Assembly: GCA_004357435.1 (NCBI GenBank)
Contig: SMVS01000155.1
Span: forward strand, 1 to 5,551
DNA length: 5,551 nt
Direction: 5' to 3'
DNA from: Nitrospina sp.
GTDB lineage: Bacteria > Nitrospinota > Nitrospinia > Nitrospinales > Nitrospinaceae
Shown here: in pieces, positions 1 through 5,551 of the stretch
Layout of the letters: each line of letters begins with the position of its first letter
Numbering within the stretch: position 1 is the stretch's first letter
Program-made: the position numbers and the translations under genes
The notes under the pieces: generated by a model
Databases searched by the model: none
Seen by the model: only the letters and a program-made list of their open reading frames with translations
What the model was told of the DNA's origin: nothing

Positions 1-210
1 CGCCTGAAAGAGGCCAAAGCATTGTATGAAAAAATTCTCACGCGGGTTCCCAGCCATGCGGAGGCCAGTTACAATCTGGCGTTGCTGTTGGAGGATGAAG
101 GAAATATTGATTCCGCTGTTCAGTTCTACCGCCGATTTGTGAAAATGGGGGCCATCAGTCATCCTTCCCTGGCATCCAAAGTCCGGAATCGCTTGCAGGC
201 ACTGGAATAA
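1..210 (+). CDS. TPR-repeat protein, C-terminal fragment (5' end outside window)
   Basis: The reading frame is open from the first base and stops at TAA 208-210, giving 69 visible residues, so the true start lies upstream of the window. The visible part holds a tetratricopeptide-type helical pair: an AKALYEKIL helix, then a P-S-H-A-E-A-S-Y-N-L-A-L-L-L segment matching the TPR pattern (P..A.a..nLa..l...G), then G-N-I-D-S-A-V-Q-F-Y-R-R-F as the second helix. The end is a basic, helical tail (KVRNRLQALE). TPR repeats mediate protein-protein contacts, and nothing visible here indicates a specific partner or enzyme activity. The gene runs in the same direction as the DUF502 gene 101 bases downstream. 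A GC-rich hairpin directly after the stop and a possible promoter between them suggest the two may be separate units. The TPR assignment is fairly secure; the cellular role is unknown. Confidence 0.72.
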   Translation, partial: RLKEAKALYEKILTRVPSHAEASYNLALLLEDEGNIDSAVQFYRRFVKMGAISHPSLASKVRNRLQALE

Positions 211-232
211 CCCTGGCCCGCCACCGGGAGGG
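211..232 (+). terminator. GC-rich hairpin right after the TPR gene stop; possible weak terminator
   Basis: CCCT (211-214) pairs with AGGG (229-232). After a two-base GG bulge, CCCG (217-220) pairs with CGGG (225-228) around a CCAC loop. This gives about 8 GC-rich pairs starting at the first base after the TPR stop codon. No T-run follows (the next bases are GCGCGAGG), so it is not a canonical intrinsic terminator. It could pause polymerase, protect the 3' end or aid rho-dependent termination. Confidence 0.35.
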
Positions 233-240
233 GCGCGAGG

Positions 241-269
241 TTGACGCCGGGTCTCTTTCCCGATAATCT
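241..269 (+). promoter_or_regulatory. Candidate sigma70-type promoter for the DUF502 gene
   Basis: TTGACG at 241-246 is a near-consensus -35 box (TTGACA). Downstream, GATAAT at 262-267 (15-base spacer) or TAATCT at 264-269 (17-base spacer) can serve as -10. The start site would fall around 273-277, giving a leader of about 35-40 bases before the TTG start at 312. The site lies in the only sizeable gap on this strand. It is inferred from sequence match alone. Confidence 0.42.
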
Positions 270-311
270 ATTCCCGAATCCCATGACCCCTGCTTGTGAG
301 ACGGGTGCGGT

Positions 312-986
312 TTGAAAAATTTCATCAAAAATAATTTAATTGCGGGTTTAGTGGTGGTCCTGCCAGTGGGGCTTACCTATATCCTATTGGCATTTGTGAT
401 CAACGGGCTGGATCGGAGCATGGCTCCGGTTATTTCCGATTTCATCATTTGGTCGGGCGCGCCTTTGCCGGAGAATTTTCATTTCCCTGGATTGGGATTC
501 GCGGTGGTTTGTATTTTTATTCTTTTGGTGGGGTTGCTGACCACCAATTTTTTAGGGAATAAAATTGTTGAAGCGAGTGACCTGTTGATGCATCGGACGC
601 CATACGTCCGGGGTATTTACACAACCATCAAGCAAGTGGTGACAGCAATTTCCGAATCCAAAAAATCCTCTTTCAAAAAACTGGTCCTCATAAAATACCC
701 TCACAATTCCATGCATATGCTGGGTATCGTGGCCTGCGATGCTCGCGGAGAAGTGGTCCACCGCTCTGAGGACAATCAGGTGAATGTGTTCATTCCCCTC
801 ATTCCAAACGTGACCGTCGGCTTTATGGTGGTGACCCCGAGGGACCAGATCACATTCCTGGAAATGACTCTGGAAGAGGGGGCGAAATTTCTGTTGTCGT
901 TTGGTATTTTCAGTGGTGGCTCAGAAAAAAAGTCCGATGAGCCGGGATCCACCGCGAACCCACCTTCTCAACCGGACAAGGCCTAG
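312..986 (+). CDS. DUF502 family inner-membrane protein (TTG start)
   Basis: This 224-residue protein has two strongly hydrophobic segments, at about residues 8-31 and 58-82, followed by a soluble domain. It carries hallmarks of the DUF502 family: an R-T-P-Y-V-R-G-I-Y-T-T-I-K-Q-V block after TM2 (about 95-109), a G-I-V-A-C strand (138-142) and V-F-I-P-L-I-P-N-V-T-V-G (159-170), corresponding to the family's VFxPTxPNPTSG-like signature. The last 25 residues are a low-complexity Ser/Pro/Lys tail. The bacterial function is unknown; plant relatives are the COV1/LCV vascular-patterning membrane proteins. The start is TTG at 312-314. An in-frame TGA at 297-299 excludes an earlier start, and the next in-frame ATG (residue 37) would delete TM1. 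The Shine-Dalgarno is weak. The stop codon TAG (984-986) overlaps the stop of the convergent MotE-like gene. The family call is confident; the role is not known. Confidence 0.87.
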   Translation: MKNFIKNNLIAGLVVVLPVGLTYILLAFVINGLDRSMAPVISDFIIWSGAPLPENFHFPGLGFAVVCIFILLVGLLTTNFLGNKIVEASDLLMHRTPYVRGIYTTIKQVVTAISESKKSSFKKLVLIKYPHNSMHMLGIVACDARGEVVHRSEDNQVNVFIPLIPNVTVGFMVVTPRDQITFLEMTLEEGAKFLLSFGIFSGGSEKKSDEPGSTANPPSQPDKA

Positions 987-1564
987 CGGTTTTTTGGTTT
1001 TCCTGCAATGGATTCGCTGATATTTTTAGCCACGCGGGTATCCATTTTCCCCATTATTTTTCCAGCGACCTTACTTTTCATTCTTGAAATGATTTGGATG
1101 GCTATCGCCTGATCCAGATTTTCCAGAAGGGTGGACGCTTCCTGCGGTTTCATGGCCGAATAAATCTTTACCAGGGCAATGATATTCTTTTCGATCAAAT
1201 CCCTTTTGATTCCGACTTGTTCCTCACTGCGGATCAAGGCATCTTCAATTTTTTTCAAATCAGCTCGCACTTTTTGCTCCAACAGTTCTAGATTTTTTTC
1301 GCGTAACAACAACCCCGTCTCCCGTTTTTTCAACTCCCGGTTCTTTTTCTCGATCATTTCCATGAGTCGCAGGGTTTCGGGGTTCAGTGCCGATGGTTTT
1401 CCGGGAAGTTTGGATGGGGATTTACTGTTTGGGTTCAATCCGGAATGCCTCTGTTTTAAATCGGCGCCCGGTTCTCCGGTCGGAGGTTGAGCCTGCACCG
1501 AAACACCAGAGACCAGAAGTGTGGTCAAGGCCATCGTTAAAATGTAATTGCGAAAGGTTCTCAT
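983..1564 (-). CDS. Secreted coiled-coil protein with MotE/MgtE_N-like domain, last gene of the flagellar operon
   Basis: From the ATG at 1564 the product has 193 residues. Residues 1-25 look like a Sec signal peptide (basic MRTFRNY, hydrophobic core, cleavage after V-Q-A), so export to the periplasm is predicted. A Pro/Ser/Lys-rich linker (about 27-62) leads to a charged Leu/Lys/Glu coiled coil (about 65-125). The C-terminal domain (about 128-186) has the MgtE_N-like pattern L-V-K-I-Y-S-A-M-K-P-Q-E-A-S, then L-L-E-N-L-D, then S-R-M-K and M-G-K-M-D. There is no membrane transporter part, so it is not an Mg2+ channel. Proteins of this architecture next to fliJ are named MotE-family after the rhizobial periplasmic chaperone of MotC. 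I chose ATG 1564 because it overlaps the fliJ stop as ATGA (1561-1564) with a weak GATGAG upstream. The ATG at 1582, six codons earlier, lacks a Shine-Dalgarno and would put acidic residues ahead of the signal peptide. A stator-related role is inference. Confidence 0.8.
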   Translation of the reverse strand: MRTFRNYILTMALTTLLVSGVSVQAQPPTGEPGADLKQRHSGLNPNSKSPSKLPGKPSALNPETLRLMEMIEKKNRELKKRETGLLLREKNLELLEQKVRADLKKIEDALIRSEEQVGIKRDLIEKNIIALVKIYSAMKPQEASTLLENLDQAIAIQIISRMKSKVAGKIMGKMDTRVAKNISESIAGKPKNR

Positions 1565-1998
1565 CGTGATCTCATCAGCCATTGGTTGGAGGCGATCTCA
1601 TCCAGAAACGCGGTCTCTGTTTTCTGCTCTTGTTTTTTAAGACGCAGATATTCTTTCTCCTTGAGGATTTGCAACATCCGCCGCTTTCGCATGGCTTCCG
1701 TCAACTCAGCTCGTTGGGCGACGGCCTGCTCCTCTGTTGCCGCTACCACCTTCTCCTGTTTTTCCTGGTTGGCTTGCAGTCCTCTCTCAAAATTATGATA
1801 AAGAATCAGGGTGTCCGATTGAATGGGGCGTGACCATTTTTGTTTTAAGCTTGCTTGACTGCGGCGCTTGCCGGAATCAATCACATCGAGTTCCTGCTGT
1901 TGCTTTATAAGGTGTGCCTGGATTTTAGCAAGTCCCAATTGCTCCAGTCTTTCCTGATTTGTGCGTAGTTTTAAAAGCGAATCCAGGCGAAATTTCAT
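1561..1998 (-). CDS. fliJ: Flagellar export protein FliJ
   Basis: The product is 145 residues, close to the usual FliJ length (about 147), and almost entirely helical and charged. It starts M-K-F-R-L-D-S-L-L-K-L-R, the typical FliJ opening, and ends with the family's C-terminal block (A-M-R-K-R-R, L-K-E-K, then L-D-E-I-A). Two long helices form an antiparallel coiled coil. In the family, FliJ sits in the FliI hexamer like the gamma stalk of F1-ATPase, and it also handles export chaperones and contacts FlhA. ATG 1998 is chosen because GGGGAG (2007-2012) lies 8 bases upstream. The in-frame ATG at 2028 would add ten residues (MAPEPWGDIL) unlike FliJ and has no good ribosome site. The gene follows fliI after 55 bases, and its TGA overlaps the ATG of the MotE-like gene. 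Confidence 0.91.
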   Translation of the reverse strand: MKFRLDSLLKLRTNQERLEQLGLAKIQAHLIKQQQELDVIDSGKRRSQASLKQKWSRPIQSDTLILYHNFERGLQANQEKQEKVVAATEEQAVAQRAELTEAMRKRRMLQILKEKEYLRLKKQEQKTETAFLDEIASNQWLMRSR

Positions 1999-2006
1999 GA
2001 GGATGT

Positions 2007-2012
2007 CTCCCC
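2007..2012 (-). promoter_or_regulatory. Shine-Dalgarno that fixes the fliJ start
   Basis: GGGGAG on the minus strand lies 8 bases before the ATG at 1998. It lies inside the frame of the longer candidate starting at 2028, so it argues for the shorter FliJ, which also matches the family N-terminus. Confidence 0.65.
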
Positions 2013-2053
2013 AGGGTTCTGGTGCCATATCTTAGTGGACCCCAAAAAATTAT

Positions 2054-3382
2054 TCATGAGCTGTTCCCCACGATTTTTCTCAAAGTGCTCACGCTGTCCG
2101 CCAGAGATACAGATTCCTTGATGCCCTGCTGTAAAAACTGGTTGAAGGCGTCAATCTTTTCAATGGCCAGGTCAATCTTGGGGTTGCTGCCTTTGGTGTA
2201 GGCCCCGATATTGATCAAATCCTCCGCCTCCCGATGAGTCGCAATGATGTCTTTAAACTTCATCGACAATTCATAATGCTCTGGCGACACCACATCAATC
2301 ATCAAGCGGCTGATGCTTTCCAGGATATCGATGGCCGGGTAATGGTTGTGGGTCGCCAGCCGCCGGGACAGCACGATGTGTCCGTCCAGAATGGCCCGTA
2401 CGGCATCGGAAACCGGTTCGTTCAAATCATCGCCCTCCACCAGAACCGTGTAGAGGCCGGTGATGGTTCCTCCACCTTGGGAAGTGCCGACACGTTCCAA
2501 TAGTTTTGGGAGTAACGAAAAGACCGAGGGTGTGAATCCGCGAGTGGTCGGGGGTTCGCCCACCGACAACCCGATTTCCCGTTGGGCCAGAGCAAACCGT
2601 GTGATCGAATCCATCATCAAAACCACGTGCTTTCCCTGATCGCGAAAATATTCGGCGATGGTGGTGGCGATGAAAGCTCCGCGCAAGCGCACCAGAGGGG
2701 GGTGATCCGCTGCCGCCGCGACCACAACGGATTTCTTCATTCCTTCCTCACCTAAATTTTCTTCAATGAATTCCCGAATTTCCCGGCCACGTTCTCCAAT
2801 TAAAGCGATCACGTTCACGTCCGCTTCCGTGTTACGCGCGATCATTCCCAGCAAAACCGATTTGCCCACGCCGGTTCCGGCCATGATGCCAAGCCGCTGA
2901 CCCCGGCCGCATGTCAAGAGACCATTGATGGCGCCGACTCCCAAATCGAGAGGACGCGTTACCCGGTCTTTTCCCAGAGGGTTGGATGCGGTGTTGAAAA
3001 GGGGATAGTCGGTGCCCAGGGGGATCGGACCTTTGCCGTCCATGGGGTTGCCGCTCCCGTCCAAAACCCGGCCCAGCAAGTCCTGGCTGACGTTGAAGAA
3101 AGGCGACTCTTCTTTCGATTCGATCCAACTGCCCGGCTCGATGCCGGTCATGTCCCCCAGCGCCATGAGCAAAATTTTGTTGTCGCGAAATCCCACCACC
3201 TCGGCGTCCACGGTTTTCCGATTTTGATTGGAGCGGATCGTGCAGATGCTTCCAAGGGACAGGGCGGGACCATCGCCCTCGACCACCAATCCCGTGACCC
3301 GGCTGACCCGACCCTTTTTTTTGACCAGGACGATGTTGTCAACGAAAGAGCGGTATTTTTTTAGATCGATGGTTTCTTCCAT
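2054..3382 (-). CDS. fliI: Flagellum-specific export ATPase FliI
   Basis: This 442-residue protein is full length for FliI (about 440-456), the F1-beta-like ATPase of the flagellar type III export apparatus on the cytoplasmic side of the basal body. An N-terminal beta-barrel-like domain (about 15-95) is followed by the nucleotide-binding core. The Walker A motif is A-G-T-G-V-G-K-S at 168-175, and the catalytic-glutamate motif G-E-R-G-R-E is at 196-201 (E197). Also present are L-V-R-L-R-G-A (230-236), Walker B V-V-L-M-M-D-S (253-259) and G-E-P-P-T-T-R-G (275-282). The helical C-terminal domain ends in a segment rich in Ser and Val. The catalytic motifs named above are intact. ATG 3382 follows the fliH stop by 9 bases. 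No Shine-Dalgarno is visible before it (ATATTCTC precedes), so translation probably depends on coupling to fliH. The fliH stop lies in the same frame, ruling out any earlier start. Confidence 0.98.
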   Translation of the reverse strand: MEETIDLKKYRSFVDNIVLVKKKGRVSRVTGLVVEGDGPALSLGSICTIRSNQNRKTVDAEVVGFRDNKILLMALGDMTGIEPGSWIESKEESPFFNVSQDLLGRVLDGSGNPMDGKGPIPLGTDYPLFNTASNPLGKDRVTRPLDLGVGAINGLLTCGRGQRLGIMAGTGVGKSVLLGMIARNTEADVNVIALIGERGREIREFIEENLGEEGMKKSVVVAAAADHPPLVRLRGAFIATTIAEYFRDQGKHVVLMMDSITRFALAQREIGLSVGEPPTTRGFTPSVFSLLPKLLERVGTSQGGGTITGLYTVLVEGDDLNEPVSDAVRAILDGHIVLSRRLATHNHYPAIDILESISRLMIDVVSPEHYELSMKFKDIIATHREAEDLINIGAYTKGSNPKIDLAIEKIDAFNQFLQQGIKESVSLADSVSTLRKIVGNSS

Positions 3383-3391
3383 GAGAATATT

Positions 3392-4213
3392 TCAGGAGGA
3401 TCCGGGTGCGTCTGGAAGCGGGGGCGCCAGATGCAGGATTTTTTCAATCTGGTCCTGGAGATCATCGAACCGGGCTTCGATAGTTCCAAAGTTGGTGTCG
3501 ACAATGCAACTGCCGCGTGGAATCGAAGGGCGCCCCTCAAGAGTCACATTTTTAATTTCGTGAAACTCCTGTTGCAGTGCGGGCAGGATGTGCTGGGCAT
3601 GTTTTAGATCGTCCGGGTGGATTTGCAGGACCATCGATTCGCGGTCCAGAACGGATTGCACCGCCAGCCGGATCATTTCTTTCACCCGGTCTTCTTTGCC
3701 GCCCAGTTCCACCTGAATCACCTTTTGCGTCAGGCCCACGATCATTTCGATCATTTCGCGTTCGACTTTTGGGTACATGAGGGTTCTAAATTCGCTCACG
3801 TCGCGAATCGCATTCTTGAGAGTTTCCAGCAGTGGGGCACTGGCTTCACGGGCGGCCTGTTCCCCCGCCTTAAAGCCCTCGGCGTACCCTGCTTCATAGC
3901 CCTGGTTTTTGCCTTCCTCTCTCAGGATTTTAGCCTGGGCCTTGATGTTGGTCATGGCATCGGCAAAGATCTCTTTGACCCCTTCGCGGGCTTTATCAAT
4001 ATTTCTTTGATCAAAATTTTGTTCATTTTCCGAATCGAAGGCAAACTCCCGCTTGAGAACCCTGTCCGGCGGTACCAGTTCGGTCAGCTCAAAAGTTCGG
4101 GGTTCTGCCGAGGACGCCACCTCATCGGCAGATTCAGCATCGTGCGATGCAGTTTGGGACGCATCAAATGGTTGAAAATTTTTAGACAAGTTCATCTCCG
4201 GTGCCGCCGACAA
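3392..4213 (-). CDS. fliH: Flagellar assembly protein FliH (ATPase regulator); start uncertain
   Basis: The product has 273 residues from the TTG at 4213. An unconserved acidic N-terminal region (about 1-65) leads into a helical segment with the FliH glycine repeat: G101, G105, G109, G113 and G117, four consecutive GxxxG steps. A long helix (about 118-190) follows, then the C-terminal domain related to V-ATPase subunit E, with G-S-C-I-V-D-T-N-F-G-T-I-E-A near 234-247. FliH dimers bind the FliI N-terminus, restrain its ATPase activity and tether it to the C ring. Three starts are possible. TTG 4213 has AGAAGG 8 bases upstream. ATG 4195 has GGAG directly abutting it, too close for normal use. 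TTG 4189 lies 6 bases after that same GGAG. I list the first because of its ribosome-site spacing. The overlap with fliG is 32, 14 or 8 bases respectively. Family identity does not depend on this choice. Confidence 0.93.
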   Translation of the reverse strand: MSAAPEMNLSKNFQPFDASQTASHDAESADEVASSAEPRTFELTELVPPDRVLKREFAFDSENEQNFDQRNIDKAREGVKEIFADAMTNIKAQAKILREEGKNQGYEAGYAEGFKAGEQAAREASAPLLETLKNAIRDVSEFRTLMYPKVEREMIEMIVGLTQKVIQVELGGKEDRVKEMIRLAVQSVLDRESMVLQIHPDDLKHAQHILPALQQEFHEIKNVTLEGRPSIPRGSCIVDTNFGTIEARFDDLQDQIEKILHLAPPLPDAPGSS

Positions 4214-5195
4214 TCAGCCGGCCTTCTTCCTCAAGATGCTTGCAGGACATGATGATTTTTTGCTGACATCGTTCCACTTCGCTGATCTTGGTGGGGCCGA
4301 GCGCCTCCAGATCTTCTATCAACATGGTGGACGCGCGTTCGGACATGTTATGGAAAATTTTGTCTTTCAATTCTTCGCTGGCCGTTTTCAGCGCCACCAG
4401 TAAATCTTCCTGATTGATTTCCTTCAATAACATCTGCACCCCCGCATTGTCTATATTGAGAATATCCTCAAACGTGAATCGCAGGTTGCGGATCTCGTTG
4501 GCCAGGTCGGGATCGACTTCATCCAGACCGGCGAGGATGGAGGATTCCGTGGTGCGGTCGAGGCCCCCCATAATTTGAGCGGCAATGTCCACGCCGCCCA
4601 TTTTGCTTCCGGAAACAGCGCCGGAGGTTCGAAACTCCGACTGCAAGGCTTCATCCAATTCGCGGATGACTTGCGGAGACACCCGCTCCAGGGTGGCCAG
4701 GCGGTGAATGATCTCTGTCCGAATGTCTTCGGGGAGTTCCCGCAGAGTGGTGCTGGCGATTTGCGGGTCTAGGTGAGCCAGAATAATGGCGGCGGTTTGC
4801 GGATGCTCGTTGTTCAAAAATGTAGCGATCGCCCGCGGCTCCAGCATGCGGACGGTTTCCAGACCGCCGCCCAAGTCCTCACCGGGTGCGGTGATATTAT
4901 TTAATATTTCGGTGGCTTTGGCGGGGTCCATAGCCCGCATCAGGGTGGCCCTCAAAAACTCTATTCCCTGGACCCCCAGGCCGCCGACCCCGGACTTGAC
5001 GGTATTGGAGAATTCGCGGGTCACTTGATCCAAAGCGGAAATGTCCACATCGCCCAGAGCGGACATGTAATTGCCGATCACCTGGATTTCACGTTCTTCC
5101 ATTTGCGCAAGAATCTTTGCGGCCCCTTCTTCTCCCAGTGACATTAAGAAAATAGCGACTTTTTCCGGGCCTGAATATTTTATGTTTTCGGCCAT
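4182..5195 (-). CDS. fliG: Flagellar motor switch protein FliG
   Basis: This 337-residue protein has the standard FliG length and three domains. The N-terminal domain (about 6-100) binds FliF, the middle domain has the E-H-P-Q-T motif at 130-134 (binds FliM), and the C-terminal domain spans about 195-330. The charged torque helix is preserved: by alignment from memory to E. coli K264, R281, D288, D289 and R297, the residues here are K270, R287, E294, D295 and K303, so every charge is kept. The hinge motif usually written MFxF reads R-F-T-F at 239-242, an unusual first residue. FliG sits on the MS ring, converts stator force to rotation and transmits switching. It follows fliF after 13 bases, with AGGAG (5200-5204) four bases before its ATG, and its end overlaps fliH. 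Confidence 0.98.
   Translation of the reverse strand: MAENIKYSGPEKVAIFLMSLGEEGAAKILAQMEEREIQVIGNYMSALGDVDISALDQVTREFSNTVKSGVGGLGVQGIEFLRATLMRAMDPAKATEILNNITAPGEDLGGGLETVRMLEPRAIATFLNNEHPQTAAIILAHLDPQIASTTLRELPEDIRTEIIHRLATLERVSPQVIRELDEALQSEFRTSGAVSGSKMGGVDIAAQIMGGLDRTTESSILAGLDEVDPDLANEIRNLRFTFEDILNIDNAGVQMLLKEINQEDLLVALKTASEELKDKIFHNMSERASTMLIEDLEALGPTKISEVERCQQKIIMSCKHLEEEGRLIVGGTGDELV
4222..4227 (-). promoter_or_regulatory. Possible Shine-Dalgarno of fliH inside fliG
   Basis: AGAAGG on the minus strand lies 8 bases before TTG 4213. It sits in fliG codons for E-E-G-R, so the match could be due to coding constraint. It is the best spaced ribosome site for any fliH start. Confidence 0.4.
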
Positions 5196-5199
5196 GAGT

Positions 5200-5204
5200 C
5201 TCCT
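5200..5204 (-). promoter_or_regulatory. fliG Shine-Dalgarno in the fliF-fliG gap
   Basis: AGGAG on the minus strand lies four bases before ATG 5195, within the 13-base gap after the fliF stop. The spacing is slightly short, but it is the cleanest ribosome site in the window and fixes the FliG start. Confidence 0.6.
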
Positions 5205-5208
5205 GAAA

Positions 5209-5551
5209 TTAAGATCTATCTCTCAGCCATCGGCGCAATATGGCCGCCGCGTATTTGGGATCAGTGCCGATGAAGTCGTTGACCGTTTTGCGTATCTCCA
5301 GGTTCTCTTGTGAGAGTTGCGCGATGCGCCCTTCCTCCTCAGCCAGTAATAATGCCTCAGGAGAGGATGTTGGCAGACCTGCCGGAACCACTTCGACCGA
5401 GGTGGTGACCCACCGCACCAGGGGCAAGAGAATCTTCAACAAAAACCACACCAACAGTATAACACCAATGATGAAACCCGCCGCGGTGGTGCCCCAATCG
5501 AAAAACTGATCCTGCCTCATCTCGGCTTCCCGCAGTGTTTCCATTGATTTA
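5209..5551 (-). CDS. fliF: Flagellar MS-ring protein FliF, C-terminal part (5' end outside window)
   Basis: The frame is open to the window edge and ends at TAA 5209-5211, so only about 114 C-terminal residues of a protein normally near 550 are visible. The ATG at 5544 is internal, not a start, because codons AAA TCA precede it with no stop. The visible part has the second transmembrane helix (G-F-I-I-G-V-I-L-L-V-W-F-L-L and on), then a cytoplasmic tail with an Ala/Glu-rich stretch. It ends in the FliG-binding motif N-D-F-I-G-T-D-P-K-Y-A-A-A-I-L-R-R-W-L, which matches the conserved FliF terminus (xxDPxxvAxxlrxWl). FliF forms the inner-membrane MS ring and housing of the export gate. Position directly before fliG supports the call. 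Confidence 0.94.
   Translation of the reverse strand, partial: KSMETLREAEMRQDQFFDWGTTAAGFIIGVILLVWFLLKILLPLVRWVTTSVEVVPAGLPTSSPEALLLAEEEGRIAQLSQENLEIRKTVNDFIGTDPKYAAAILRRWLRDRS

Noticed and set aside
920..957. Possible minus-strand terminator beyond the MotE-like stop, with a T-rich run after a CCG/CGG pairing
   Set aside because: The stem is only three or four pairs with a bulge and lies in DUF502 coding sequence; the T-run reflects Lys codons (E-K-K).
970..995. Possible intrinsic terminator for the DUF502 gene: AACCG/CGGTT stem followed by a T-run at 990-995
   Set aside because: The stem has only five pairs around a 12-base loop and overlaps both gene ends. It is too weak to call, although the T-run is real.
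1179..1490. A 103-codon plus-strand frame opposite the MotE-like gene
   Set aside because: The Lys/Glu-rich coiled coil on the other strand yields a Phe/Ser-rich open complement. The composition is that of an antisense shadow, not a real protein.
1999..2053. The 55-base fliI-fliJ gap as a site for an internal promoter or small RNA
   Set aside because: Apart from the fliJ ribosome site I see no -35/-10 pair, hairpin or repeat in it.
2832..3342. Minus-strand open frames (2832-3128, 3148-3342) inside fliI
   Set aside because: They are out-of-frame readings of the FliI coding sequence. FliI is intact through this stretch, so there is no frameshift or nested gene.
3617..4252. A 211-codon open frame on the plus strand opposite fliH and the end of fliG
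   Set aside because: It is a shadow of the strongly supported FliH frame. Its translation is His/Phe-rich with no recognisable domain and it has no convincing ribosome site.
5209..5544. A complete 111-residue membrane protein starting at ATG 5544
   Set aside because: The frame is open past this ATG to the window edge and the residues match the FliF second TM helix and FliG-binding tail, so it is a truncated FliF, not a small separate gene.

Overview
The window is the 3' half of a chromosomal flagellar basal-body/export operon on the minus strand. On the plus strand, convergent to it, are a conserved membrane-protein gene and the tail of a TPR-repeat gene. Gene content (signal peptide, periplasmic MotE-like protein, classical Fli set, DUF502 protein) fits a motile Gram-negative bacterium. 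The order fliF-fliG-fliH-fliI-fliJ followed by a MotE/MgtE_N-like gene is of the kind seen in Deltaproteobacteria-, Nitrospirota- and Nitrospinota-like genomes. Base composition looks balanced, near 50% GC. I cannot assign a phylum from the sequence alone.

Plus strand, left part: positions 1-210 hold the C-terminal end of a TPR protein whose start lies outside the window. A roughly 100-base gap follows, with a GC-rich hairpin, a candidate sigma70-type promoter, a 7-base direct repeat and a tiny possible leader ORF. After it comes a DUF502 two-TM membrane protein (312-986) that begins with TTG.

Minus strand, reading right to left: the C-terminal tail of FliF (MS ring; open at the window edge), FliG (rotor/switch), FliH (ATPase regulator/stator), FliI (export ATPase), FliJ (export chaperone/ATPase stalk) and a secreted coiled-coil protein with a MotE/MgtE_N-like C-terminal domain. 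The genes are tightly packed: 13-nt gap fliF/fliG, 32-nt overlap (or less, depending on the start) fliG/fliH, 9-nt gap fliH/fliI, 55-nt gap fliI/fliJ, and an ATGA overlap fliJ/MotE-like. This indicates one transcript with translational coupling. FliF's C-terminal tail anchors FliG to the MS ring. FliG receives torque from the stator. FliH, FliI and FliJ energise type III export below the ring. The MotE-like protein is predicted to be periplasmic, possibly on the stator side.

The flagellar operon and the DUF502 gene converge and end on the same CTAG, so their stop codons physically overlap. No mobile element, CRISPR array, tRNA or rRNA was seen. The region is largely ordinary. The points worth a second look are gene boundaries, the altered FliG hinge motif, the FliH/FliI same-frame junction and the MotE-like gene.
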